Below, piece after piece: positions 1 to 6,309 of a stretch of DNA of 16,647 nt. The notes under the pieces are model-generated. The model worked only from the letters and a program-made list of their open reading frames with translations. It had not been told where the DNA came from and ran no database searches. Location: assembly GCA_013314795.1 (NCBI GenBank), contig JABUEZ010000012.1:1-16647 (forward strand). Reading direction: 5' to 3'. The DNA comes from Candidatus Profundicultor aquiphilus (GTDB lineage Bacteria > Atribacterota > Atribacteria > Atribacterales > Caldatribacteriaceae). Both the position numbers and the translations under genes were made by a program. Within the stretch, counting starts at the first letter, position 1, and each line of letters begins with the position of its first letter.

Positions 1-2
1 AG

Positions 3-239
3 GGAAAAACAAGGGCAGAGGTTATTTTGGGAGAAATCCTTCGAGAACTCAACGTTTTGGGGATCGAACGAGGGGTTCTGCCCCAGCAGGGGAAAGTTGG
101 CTCGATTTCGGCGCTAAATCTCACCGAAGTGACCAAGGTCCTGGAAGAAAAGGATGGAAAAGTGGTTATTGAAGCCGTGGCTGAAGGGGATATCTTTACC
201 GTTGGCCCCATGCGGGTGTACTTACGGGTGGAAGAATAA
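3..239 (+). CDS. C-terminal end of a DUF3084-like protein (partial, 5' end outside window)
   Basis: The reading frame is open from the left edge and ends at TAA (237-239), so this is the last 78 codons of a gene that begins outside the window. An internal TTG at 27 could serve as a start, but the frame is open upstream of it and no ribosome binding site is visible, so a truncated longer gene is more likely. The segment has a helix with RGVLPQQGKVG, then a helix, then an ending with VEAVAEGDIFTVGPMRVYLRV-like character (IEAVAEGDIFTVGPMRV). From memory this resembles the C-terminus of DUF3084 proteins, which have an N-terminal membrane/coiled-coil part and end in a similar AVA-x-x-D-x-(Y/F)-T-x-GP motif. 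Function is unknown. The last 18 bases overlap the 3' end of the convergent permease gene. The family call is moderate because only the tail is visible. Confidence 0.5.
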   Translation, partial: GKTRAEVILGEILRELNVLGIERGVLPQQGKVGSISALNLTEVTKVLEEKDGKVVIEAVAEGDIFTVGPMRVYLRVEE

Positions 240-1124
240 CCCCCAGAGTGGGAGCGTCAGGAAGGCAATGAGTGTGGTGACGAAGATGACACTTGAGGAG
301 AATTCTGTATCCAGGTGGTAAATGGAGGCAAGAACGTAGGAACTCATCAGGGTGGGTGTGGCAGACTCTAATACCATCACCTGGTGGTAGAGATCTGGTA
401 GGGGATACAGGCGAAGGAGCAAAAGCATCGCCAGGGGAAGCACGAGTAACTTGGTGGCAGAAGCTACCAGAAGGGGCCGGGTGTTTCGCAAAAGGTGTGT
501 TCCAGAGAGTGAAAGACCGATGGCTACCATAGTGAGCGGTACTGTGGCATCGGCCAGACGATTGATTGATTCTCGAAGGAAGGGTGGGATAAAAATCCCG
601 TGGAATGCAACGCCCACAAGGAATGCCAGGAAGGGGGGGAGCTTGAAAATTTCCCCCATGCTCTGGAGAGTGAATTTCCCGTTTTGGCCATAGGTGCAGA
701 AGAGAACTCCCACGGTGTACACGGAGAGGAAGTTTCCCATCTGGTCAAAAAAGATTGCCGGAGGTAATCCCTTCTCTCCGATGATGGCTAAGATAAAGGG
801 ATAACCCAGGAAGGCTGTGTTCCCGAACGATGAACCCATGGCAAAGCTGACACTTGTGGATACAGAGAGTTTAAATCCCCGGCGTGCGATGAAATAGGAG
901 AGGAGAAAAAAAATACTGATGACAGGACAGGCTAAAAGGGGAATGCTCCAGAGGCGGGGGTCAAGAGATGAGTTCTGCAGGGAGCGAAACACAAGACATG
1001 GAAAGGTTACGTATAATACCAGTTTATTGAGTAATGGTGCAGAGTCTCTGGGGAGCACTCGCCCCAGGCGGAGCACAAAACCCAGGGCAATCATGACGAA
1101 CATCGCTATCAGGACCTGATACAT
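222..1124 (-). CDS. AEC-family (auxin efflux carrier type) organic-acid permease
   Basis: This is a 300-aa polytopic inner-membrane protein with roughly ten hydrophobic segments spread over its whole length, the normal size for the AEC family (MleP/MdcF/YfdV relatives). Family-like motifs are SFGNTAFLGYP at about residues 99-109 and ESATPT at about 253-258, the latter in the second half where the inverted repeat of the fold is expected. Bacterial members mostly move dicarboxylates such as malate or malonate; auxin transport does not apply here. It is the last gene of the leftward operon, and its start overlaps the end of the FAH-family gene by 16 bases. A short AAGGA lies just before the ATG. 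An isocitrate dehydrogenase relative and an FAH enzyme in the same operon make an organic acid the likely substrate, but that is inference. Its 3' end overlaps the convergent gene at the left edge by 18 bases. Confidence 0.88.
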   Translation of the reverse strand: MYQVLIAMFVMIALGFVLRLGRVLPRDSAPLLNKLVLYVTFPCLVFRSLQNSSLDPRLWSIPLLACPVISIFFLLSYFIARRGFKLSVSTSVSFAMGSSFGNTAFLGYPFILAIIGEKGLPPAIFFDQMGNFLSVYTVGVLFCTYGQNGKFTLQSMGEIFKLPPFLAFLVGVAFHGIFIPPFLRESINRLADATVPLTMVAIGLSLSGTHLLRNTRPLLVASATKLLVLPLAMLLLLRLYPLPDLYHQVMVLESATPTLMSSYVLASIYHLDTEFSSSVIFVTTLIAFLTLPLWGLFFHP

Positions 1125-1891
1125 GGTTCCTTTTGGACTTCGTTACGCAAGATTCCAATTCCCTCGATTTTGACTTCCACCACATCGCCTGGATGGAGTG
1201 GACCGACTCCGGAGGGTGTACCGGTGGCAATCACGTCTCCCGGAAAAAGCGTCATGACCTGGGAAATGAATGACACCAGTTCCCAGGCAGAGAAAAGGAG
1301 ATTGCGGGTGTTTGAGCACTGTTTGAGATTACCGTTGAGGTAGCACTGGATGGTGGCATTGCCGGGATCAAGATCCGTTTCAATCCAAGGTCCCAAGGGA
1401 GAAAACGTGTCAAACGACTTGGCGCGGGTCCACTGACCATCTTTTTTCTGGAGGTCCCGGGCGGTGACATCATTAAAACAGGTATATCCCAAAACGTATT
1501 CTGGAGCTTCTTCTTTTGACACGTGACGAGCCCGTTTTTTGATAACTACCGCCAGTTCTGCTTCATAATCGACCTGTTTTGCACTTTCGGGGAGGACAAT
1601 TGGTTCTCCAGGACCAATTACCGAACTTGATGGTTTGATAAAGATAATGGGATTTTCTGGCACCGGATGGCCGAATTCCACAATGTGGTCCTGATAATTA
1701 AGGCCGACAGCAACGATCTTGGTGGGTCGGGTGGGCGACAGAAGACGTAACTGAGAAAGAGGAAAGTTTCGACCGGAAAGTTGGCAGGGTAAACGAAAAG
1801 GATTCTGGATTTCTGCCACCGTTTCATTCTCGCATAAAAGCCCCCAGCGGGGAATCTGTGTTTCAGGGTGCAGAAAACGAAGAATTTTCAT
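1109..1891 (-). CDS. Fumarylacetoacetate hydrolase (FAH) family protein
   Basis: This 260-aa protein has the usual length and order of bacterial FAH-family enzymes (2-hydroxyhepta-2,4-diene-1,7-dioate isomerase, acylpyruvase, oxaloacetate tautomerase/decarboxylase relatives). A small variable N-terminal domain covers residues 1-55. The catalytic domain then begins with KIVAVGLNYQDH (58-69). The divalent-metal ligands expected for the fold are present: E110 and E112 in DYEAE, and D141 in FNDVTARD. K158 and the loop GTPSGVG (224-230) are also in place. The family acts on beta-dicarbonyl or enol acids by C-C hydrolysis, decarboxylation or tautomerisation, and sequence alone does not fix the substrate. 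The start has GAGG about 7 nt upstream. It overlaps the radical-SAM gene by 29 bases and the permease by 16, so translational coupling is likely. Oxaloacetate or a similar keto acid would fit the neighbouring dehydrogenase and permease, but this is inference. Confidence 0.9.
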   Translation of the reverse strand: MKILRFLHPETQIPRWGLLCENETVAEIQNPFRLPCQLSGRNFPLSQLRLLSPTRPTKIVAVGLNYQDHIVEFGHPVPENPIIFIKPSSSVIGPGEPIVLPESAKQVDYEAELAVVIKKRARHVSKEEAPEYVLGYTCFNDVTARDLQKKDGQWTRAKSFDTFSPLGPWIETDLDPGNATIQCYLNGNLKQCSNTRNLLFSAWELVSFISQVMTLFPGDVIATGTPSGVGPLHPGDVVEVKIEGIGILRNEVQKEPCIRS

Positions 1892-3266
1892 GGTTCAACC
1901 TCTTTCGCAAATAATGTTCTTCCTGATGGGAAGCCAGGAAAGGGATATGGGTGGCCAGGTACTTCTTCGCAAAGCCAAGTACTTCGGGAAGACGTCCTTT
2001 TCTGTAGAATTCAAGGTAGGCTCTGATCAGGAGACGTCGTAATTCCTTGGGTTTCAGGGTATCGAGTTTGATAACAGGGTGGGCACCATCGAACAGTGAC
2101 CAGTTGGTGGAAAGAAGGCGTTTTTCCTGGAGAAATTCATCATAGAGAGTTGTCCCTGGAAAGGGGGTTAAAAGGGAAAACTGAACAATGTCCGGGTTAA
2201 TGTTTCTGGCAAACTCAACGGTTTTTTTGATGGTGTCTTTGGTATCTTTAAGGCTTCCTAGAATAAAGGACCCCCAGATGCGCACACCGTATTTATGGAG
2301 AATATCAATGGCTTTCTGGGTTGCTTCCAGGGTGAGATTTTTTCGATACTCATCCAGAATCGATTTTTCGACGCTCTCTAAGCCCAGGTAGACCATTCTT
2401 AGGCCGGCTTTAACCATTTTCTTAATGGTAGATTCGTTTCGGGCGATGGTATCGGCTCGGGAAAAACACCACCACTTCATTTTTAGACGATTTTGCTCAA
2501 TTTTTTCACACAGTCGCTCCACTCTTTCTGGAGAAAGGGTGAAATTGTCATCAACGAAGGCCACTGCTCGGTAGCCCAGGTCAAAGTAGAGCCGCTCCAG
2601 TTCCTGAAAAACATTCTCGGGAGAACGAGCTCTCCAGTATTTGCCGGAGAAACGGGAAGAAACACAGAAAGTACATCCAAAGGGACATCCTCGGCTGGTT
2701 ACGACACTCATGAGCGGTTCACCTTCTATCTGGGTCATCCAGTATTTGGAAAGAGGAAGAAGGTCCCAGGCGGGAAAAGGAAGGTGATCGAGTTGCTGGA
2801 AGGGTTCACGGGGGCTTGTGCGGATCAATTGTTCCTTTTCGAGGAAGGAAATCCCTGAAACGTGTGTAAGACTTTTTCCACTTTCAAGGTGTTCCAAGAG
2901 TTCCAGAAAGGTTTCTTCTCCCTCGCCTCGAATCACGATATCCACAAATCCAGAGCGCAGAACTTCTTCGTCCTGGAACGTAGGATGATATCCTCCCATG
3001 ATGACCAGCCGCTTTTTTGCTTTGGCCATCCTGGCAATGCGAAGCGCGGAATGAATGGTGTTGGTCAAAGCAGAAATCCCCACCACCTCGTAGTTATCCA
3101 AATACTTTTCTAAATCCTTGGCTTTTTCTACCTGAAGATCCAGGATGTGAATTTCATGGCGTTTCCGGGCAAAAGAAGCAAGATACGCCAGACCCAGCGG
3201 TGGAAGCTTGAGTCCAATGTGGTGATAAATACCCTGTGGAGGGGGGTAAAGGAGGAGCACTTTCAT
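1863..3266 (-). CDS. B12-binding-domain radical SAM protein (DUF-type, unknown substrate)
   Basis: This is a 467-aa two-domain protein. Residues 1-140 form a Rossmann-like cobalamin-binding type domain (start MKVLLLYPPP, then LPPLGLAYLASFA and GGYHPTF at 91-97). The DxHxxG motif of base-off cobalamin binders is not apparent, as in many members of this class. Residues 185-400 are a radical-SAM barrel with the cluster motif CPFGCTFC (C194, C198, C201), which should hold a [4Fe-4S] cluster and cleave S-adenosylmethionine. The C-terminal 60 residues are basic and helical. The class includes methyltransferases and cyclases of hopanoid, bacteriochlorophyll and natural-product pathways, and no single assignment is safe. 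Its start overlaps the stop of the dehydrogenase gene as ATGA (3263-3266), and its end overlaps the FAH gene by 29 bases, so it is embedded in the operon. Confidence 0.88.
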   Translation of the reverse strand: MKVLLLYPPPQGIYHHIGLKLPPLGLAYLASFARKRHEIHILDLQVEKAKDLEKYLDNYEVVGISALTNTIHSALRIARMAKAKKRLVIMGGYHPTFQDEEVLRSGFVDIVIRGEGEETFLELLEHLESGKSLTHVSGISFLEKEQLIRTSPREPFQQLDHLPFPAWDLLPLSKYWMTQIEGEPLMSVVTSRGCPFGCTFCVSSRFSGKYWRARSPENVFQELERLYFDLGYRAVAFVDDNFTLSPERVERLCEKIEQNRLKMKWWCFSRADTIARNESTIKKMVKAGLRMVYLGLESVEKSILDEYRKNLTLEATQKAIDILHKYGVRIWGSFILGSLKDTKDTIKKTVEFARNINPDIVQFSLLTPFPGTTLYDEFLQEKRLLSTNWSLFDGAHPVIKLDTLKPKELRRLLIRAYLEFYRKGRLPEVLGFAKKYLATHIPFLASHQEEHYLRKRLNHENSSFSAP

Positions 3267-4354
3267 CCCATGCGTTCCCTCAGCTTTTCTATGATGGCTT
3301 CTCCAACTTCCCAGGTGGAAGAAGCGGTGGGGTCATCGGGTGAAGGTTTCATATCATAGGTTACTTTTTTCCCTTCTCGAATCACTTCGGCCACAGCCCA
3401 CTCTAAAAGATCTGCTCTTTCTTTTTCCTTGAGGTAGCGTAGCATCATCACTCCCGAAAGAATGGTGGCTATGGGGTTCACTTTTTGTAGACCCCTGTAT
3501 TTGGGGGCACTGCCATGGGTAGGCTCGAAAACGGCATAGTGATCCCCGATATTTCCTCCCGGTGCTACACCCAATCCTCCCACAAGTCCCGCTCCAAGGT
3601 CTGATACCACGTCGCCGTAGAGGTTTGGAAGTACCAGGACATCATAGAGTTCCGGCTTTTGGACCAGTTGCATGCACATGTTATCCACGATCCGGTCTTC
3701 GAATAGAATGTCCGGGTAATCCTGGGCCACACTGCGAGCCACTTCCAGGAAGAGACCATCGGAATATTTCATGATGTTGGCTTTGTGAACGGCGGTCACC
3801 TTTTTCCGTCCATTTGCTCGAGCATACTCGAAGGCAAAGCGCACAATCCGTTCCGTGCCATAAACCGAGATCGGTTTAACGCTGATTCCAGAATCAGGAC
3901 GGATTTTCCCCTTACCCATTTTCTCGATAATTCCGATAAGTTCCAGAGTTTCCGGTTTGCCTTTCTCAAACTCCACACCGGCATAAAGATCCTCGGTGTT
4001 TTCCCGGATAATGACGATATCCACGTTGTCGTAGCGAGAACGGACCCCGGGATACACTTTACATGGTCGCACACAGGCATAGAGGTCCAGTTCTTTGCGA
4101 AGGGCCACATTAACGCTTCGGAATCCGGTACCCACAGGAGTGGTAATTGGCCCCTTCAGGGCCACCCGGTTGCGCTTAATGGAATCAAGCACCGTCTGAG
4201 GAAGTGGTGTGCCATACTTTTCAATGACATCCGCTCCGGCTTCCTGGATTTCCCATTCGATGCTCACACCCGTTGCTTCGATCACTTTTCGAGCGACTGC
4301 GACAATTTCTGGTCCTGTTCCATCCCCAGGTATCAGAGTGACTCGATAACCCAT
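3263..4354 (-). CDS. icd: Isocitrate dehydrogenase (isocitrate/isopropylmalate dehydrogenase family)
   Basis: This 363-aa beta-decarboxylating dehydrogenase has the short IDH/IPMDH form. Visible motifs, numbered from MGYRV: IPGDGTGPEI near the N-terminus; the substrate loop with S80, N82, R86 and R96 (RSVNVALR, LYACVRP); IRENTEDLYAG with R117 and Y124; K191; and metal ligands D224, D248 and D252. The S-x-N-x-x-LR pattern points to isocitrate and away from isopropylmalate. HGSAPKYRG followed by KV carries K285, Y286 and V292, which match the NADP-type pattern of E. coli Icd, so NADP use is possible, although overall it resembles enzymes often annotated as NAD-dependent. The second of two adjacent ATGs was chosen because AAGGAGG lies 7 nt before it but only 4 nt before the first (4357). 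It is the second gene of the leftward operon. Homoisocitrate or tartrate dehydrogenase activity cannot be excluded. Confidence 0.88.
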   Translation of the reverse strand: MGYRVTLIPGDGTGPEIVAVARKVIEATGVSIEWEIQEAGADVIEKYGTPLPQTVLDSIKRNRVALKGPITTPVGTGFRSVNVALRKELDLYACVRPCKVYPGVRSRYDNVDIVIIRENTEDLYAGVEFEKGKPETLELIGIIEKMGKGKIRPDSGISVKPISVYGTERIVRFAFEYARANGRKKVTAVHKANIMKYSDGLFLEVARSVAQDYPDILFEDRIVDNMCMQLVQKPELYDVLVLPNLYGDVVSDLGAGLVGGLGVAPGGNIGDHYAVFEPTHGSAPKYRGLQKVNPIATILSGVMMLRYLKEKERADLLEWAVAEVIREGKKVTYDMKPSPDDPTASSTWEVGEAIIEKLRERMG

Positions 4355-4361
4355 CATCCTT

Positions 4362-4368
4362 CCTCCTT
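4362..4368 (-). promoter_or_regulatory. Ribosome binding site that decides the dehydrogenase start
   Basis: A perfect AAGGAGG on the minus strand lies 4 nt before the ATG at 4357 and 7 nt before the ATG at 4354. The second spacing is close to optimal, so translation most likely begins at 4354. Confidence 0.75.
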
Positions 4369-4373
4369 ATTAC

Positions 4374-4850
4374 TCAAAGGATTATTTCAAGGTTTGTTTT
4401 GATTTCTTCCTGCGGTATTTTCCCTGCCTTGGAGTAGGTAATCTTTCCCTGTTTGTCAAAGAAGACCAGGTGGGGAAGAAAGAAAACCCCAAAGCTTTTA
4501 CTCACTTCCAGAGTTTCATCTACCACCACCGGAAAGGGAACTCCATATTCCTGGACGAAATCCTCGATGTCTTTCTTATTGTGGACTCCCACGCCGATCA
4601 TGACCAGCCCCTCTTTTTGGTGGGTGCTGTAAAGTTCTTTCAAATAAGGCATTTCTTCTTTACAGTCTCCGCAACGTGGTGAAAAGAATACCAGGATAAT
4701 GGGGTGGCCCGCAAATTTTCCCAGGTGGAGGAGATTTCCTTGAAGGTCTTCCAAGGCGAAATCCTTATCAAGATAGGGGTGAAACTGAGCAAAAAGAAAC
4801 GCAAAAACTACAAGACCGATTGGCAAAAGGAGCAGAAGGAATTTTTTCAT
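4374..4850 (-). CDS. TlpA/ResA-like thiol-disulfide oxidoreductase, membrane-anchored
   Basis: This 158-aa protein has a single N-terminal hydrophobic segment (residues 4-21 after MKK), which should be a signal anchor placing the rest outside the cytoplasm. No lipobox cysteine is seen. The remainder is a thioredoxin-fold domain of the TlpA/AhpC-TSA type: FALEDLQGN (31-39), then FFSPRCGDCKEEMP with the redox pair C60-x-x-C63, and the expected cis-proline at about P126 in FFLPHLVFFD. Such proteins reduce or exchange disulfides, for example in cytochrome c maturation or oxidative-stress repair, and no cytochrome genes are near. It is the first gene of the leftward operon, directly behind the promoter at 4891-4920, with GAGGG about 6 nt before the ATG. 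Why it is coupled to an isocitrate dehydrogenase relative is not clear. Confidence 0.85.
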   Translation of the reverse strand: MKKFLLLLLPIGLVVFAFLFAQFHPYLDKDFALEDLQGNLLHLGKFAGHPIILVFFSPRCGDCKEEMPYLKELYSTHQKEGLVMIGVGVHNKKDIEDFVQEYGVPFPVVVDETLEVSKSFGVFFLPHLVFFDKQGKITYSKAGKIPQEEIKTNLEIIL

Positions 4851-4890
4851 TTTCTACCCTCTTTTTTCAGCGTATTTGTCCTGTCTGGAT

Positions 4891-4920
4891 AGTATATTCA
4901 CTGATTCTTCATTTTGTCAA
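4891..4920 (-). promoter_or_regulatory. Sigma-A-type promoter of the leftward operon
   Basis: On the minus strand a perfect TTGACA (4915-4920) is followed by an 18-nt spacer and TATACT (4891-4896). Transcription should begin near 4884, giving a leader of roughly 30-35 nt before the TlpA-like start at 4850. It is the strongest promoter match in the window and the only obvious one for the five leftward genes. Confidence 0.8.
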
Positions 4921-4998
4921 CGTTGAAAAGCCTTAGGGCTTGCTTCTACGCTCCATTGCCTTGCTGATTTTCTTTCTCACCGTCGTCGGTTAATATCC

Positions 4999-5013
4999 GG
5001 AAAAATTTTTTCC
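4999..5013. repeat. 15-bp palindrome GGAAAAA-T-TTTTTCC
   Basis: A perfect inverted repeat with 7-bp arms around one central base lies 19 bases upstream of the -35 of the rightward promoter. It could be an activator or operator site, or simply an AT-rich upstream element. As RNA it would not fold into a useful hairpin because the loop is a single base. Confidence 0.4.
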
Positions 5014-5032
5014 AGGAGGGTTCATAAATGTA

Positions 5033-5061
5033 TTGAAAAAGGGGGGGTAAATGCATATACT
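5033..5061 (+). promoter_or_regulatory. Sigma-A-type promoter of the decarboxylase gene
   Basis: TTGAAA (5033-5038), a 17-nt spacer and TATACT (5056-5061) match the vegetative consensus well. Transcription should begin near 5068, leaving about 48 nt of leader before the ATG at 5116. The spacer contains a run of seven or more G residues, which is unusual. Confidence 0.72.
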
Positions 5062-5063
5062 TC

Positions 5064-5078
5064 ACAAGGACTCCTTGT
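5064..5078. promoter_or_regulatory. Putative operator: palindrome ACAAGGA-C-TCCTTGT at the transcription start
   Basis: A perfect 15-bp palindrome with 7-bp arms begins 3 bases after the -10 box and covers the predicted transcription start of the decarboxylase gene. A single-base loop rules out an RNA hairpin of normal form, so a dimeric DNA-binding repressor is the natural reading. The regulator is unknown. Confidence 0.5.
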
Positions 5079-5115
5079 ATGGGGTTACTTTGTGAGCGCG
5101 GGTGGTTAGAAGCCA

Positions 5116-6267
5116 ATGGAGAGAAGGTCCAAAACCCTGGAGAGAGTTTTCCCTTTGAGCGAAGAAGCGATTGTAGAACTCGCCAATGAATATGGTACCC
5201 CTCTTTTCCTTGTTGTTGGGGAGAGGGTTATGCGAAATTATGCTGCTTTTCAGGAGTTTTTCCCTGGAATCGAGATTTTTTATGCTGTGAAAGCCAATCC
5301 CCATCCGCTGGTGGTGAAAACGTTAGCCAACTTAGGTTCCTCTTTTGACGTGGCTTCAGCTCAGGAAATAGCCCTTGTTCTGGAGCAGGGTGTTGCCCCG
5401 CAGAGAATGATTTTTGCCAACACCATCAAAAGAAGAGAAGCCCTGCGGTATGCTCGGGAAAAGGGTGTGAGTTTACTGACCTATGATAATGAGGAGGAAT
5501 TGCGGAAAATCAGAACAGTGTATCCGGAAGCAAAGTTGATTCTGCGATTGAAAACTCCCTCTCTGGGTAGCCGGATTGACCTTTCCTACAAGTTTGGTGC
5601 GGACCCTGAGGAAGCTGCAATGCTTTTGAAGCTGGCAAAAAATCTCGGTCTTGAAACGGTAGGGCTCAGTTTCCATGTTGGTTCTCCCTGCCATAATCCG
5701 GAGAATTACCTCCGCTCATTGGAAATTGTCAGGACGATCATTCAGGAAGGGGATCGAGAGGGAGTTAAGCTTACCGTTGTGGATATCGGAGGAGGATTTC
5801 CTCTTCATACTTATTATACCGAAGGTGCCGAGGCCAGCATGGAGTACATGAGCGAGAGAATCTATCCTCTTTTACGGTCTTTTCTGGCTGCGGGATATCG
5901 TGTGATTGCTGAACCGGGGAGAAGCCTCATCGGAAATGCCTGTCTTCTGGTAACGAAAGTCATTGGGAAGGCGGTACGTTCGGGGCGGATCTGGTATTAC
6001 CTTGATGACGGGCTGTATGGGACTTTTTCGGCTATTCCTTTCGATAAAGCCAGTTTTGATTTTTATCCTCTGCGTGATTCCGAAGAAGAAAAGCCCTGTG
6101 TTCTGGCCGGTCCAACCTGTGACTCTCTGGACGTCATCGCTGAGGGAGTGAAGTTGCCTCCACTTATGCTTGATGACTTGGTTGTAGTACCAAACATTGG
6201 AGCGTATTCGATCGCTTCAGCGACCAATTTCAACGGTTTTGAAAGGGCAAGGGTGGTCCTCGTTTAG
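5116..6267 (+). CDS. PLP-dependent ornithine/lysine-type decarboxylase (fold III)
   Basis: This 383-aa enzyme belongs to the alanine-racemase-fold decarboxylases (ornithine, lysine, arginine, diaminopimelate). The barrel domain carries the PLP lysine K59 in FYAVKANPHP, H187 in SFHVGSP, the glycine loop GGG at 225-227 and EPGRS at 266-270. The C-terminal domain has GPTCDSLD (332-339) with catalytic C335, and GAYSIAS at 362-368. GPTCDS-x-D is typical of ornithine/lysine decarboxylases, so polyamine formation (putrescine or cadaverine) is the likely job. The short length also fits that group better than LysA. The ATG at 5116 is the first start after an in-frame TAG, and its Shine-Dalgarno is weak (GGTGG about 10 nt upstream). 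It has its own promoter and possible operator, and is followed after 42 bases by the sufC operon. Whether the substrate is ornithine, lysine or both cannot be decided here. Confidence 0.87.
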   Translation: MERRSKTLERVFPLSEEAIVELANEYGTPLFLVVGERVMRNYAAFQEFFPGIEIFYAVKANPHPLVVKTLANLGSSFDVASAQEIALVLEQGVAPQRMIFANTIKRREALRYAREKGVSLLTYDNEEELRKIRTVYPEAKLILRLKTPSLGSRIDLSYKFGADPEEAAMLLKLAKNLGLETVGLSFHVGSPCHNPENYLRSLEIVRTIIQEGDREGVKLTVVDIGGGFPLHTYYTEGAEASMEYMSERIYPLLRSFLAAGYRVIAEPGRSLIGNACLLVTKVIGKAVRSGRIWYYLDDGLYGTFSAIPFDKASFDFYPLRDSEEEKPCVLAGPTCDSLDVIAEGVKLPPLMLDDLVVVPNIGAYSIASATNFNGFERARVVLV

Positions 6268-6269
6268 TG

Positions 6270-6278
6270 TGGTATAAT
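6270..6278 (+). promoter_or_regulatory. Extended -10 promoter of the sufCB operon
   Basis: TGG-TATAAT is a perfect extended -10 element placed directly after the decarboxylase stop codon. No good -35 is found 16-18 nt upstream, which is normal for extended -10 promoters. Transcription should begin near 6285, giving a leader of about 25 nt before sufC, with GGAGGT at 6295-6300. Confidence 0.65.
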
Positions 6279-6287
6279 TGATATACC
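6271..6287. promoter_or_regulatory. Putative operator: inverted repeat GGTATA-ATTGA-TATACC over the -10 box
   Basis: Two perfect 6-bp arms with a 5-base spacer cover the whole -10 hexamer and reach the predicted transcription start. A repressor bound here would block the promoter of the operon. The operon's own LexA-like protein or its RAM-domain partner is the obvious candidate, but the sequence does not resemble the known Firmicute LexA box (GAAC-N4-GTTC), so the pairing is only a hypothesis. Confidence 0.5.
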
Positions 6288-6309
6288 TCAGGCTGGAGGT
6301 GCGTATGGA

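Larger units (their letters stand above)
4851..5115. other. Divergent intergenic regulatory region
   Basis: This 265-base gap separates the leftward operon from the rightward decarboxylase gene. It holds one sigma-A-type promoter for each direction and two perfect short palindromes, listed separately. It also contains a weak AAGCC-TTAG-GGCTT inverted repeat (4928-4941) just upstream of the leftward -35. No convincing gene is present. An AGGAGGG (5014-5020) placed 7 nt before ATG-TAT-TGA would encode only two residues. Confidence 0.7.

Noticed and set aside
3785..4402. 205-codon open frame antisense to the isocitrate dehydrogenase gene
   Set aside because: It mirrors a well-supported gene, has no recognisable family features, and reads as low-quality His/Phe-rich sequence typical of an antisense shadow.
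5014..5036. AGGAGGG placed 7 nt before ATG-TAT-TGA, a two-codon reading frame in the intergenic region
   Set aside because: A perfect ribosome site before a two-residue frame is curious, but the predicted promoter (-35 at 5033) lies downstream of it, so it should not be on the decarboxylase transcript.
6250..6255. A -35 box for the sufC promoter at the standard 17-nt distance
   Set aside because: The hexamer there is AGGGTG, far from consensus; the extended -10 explains the promoter better.
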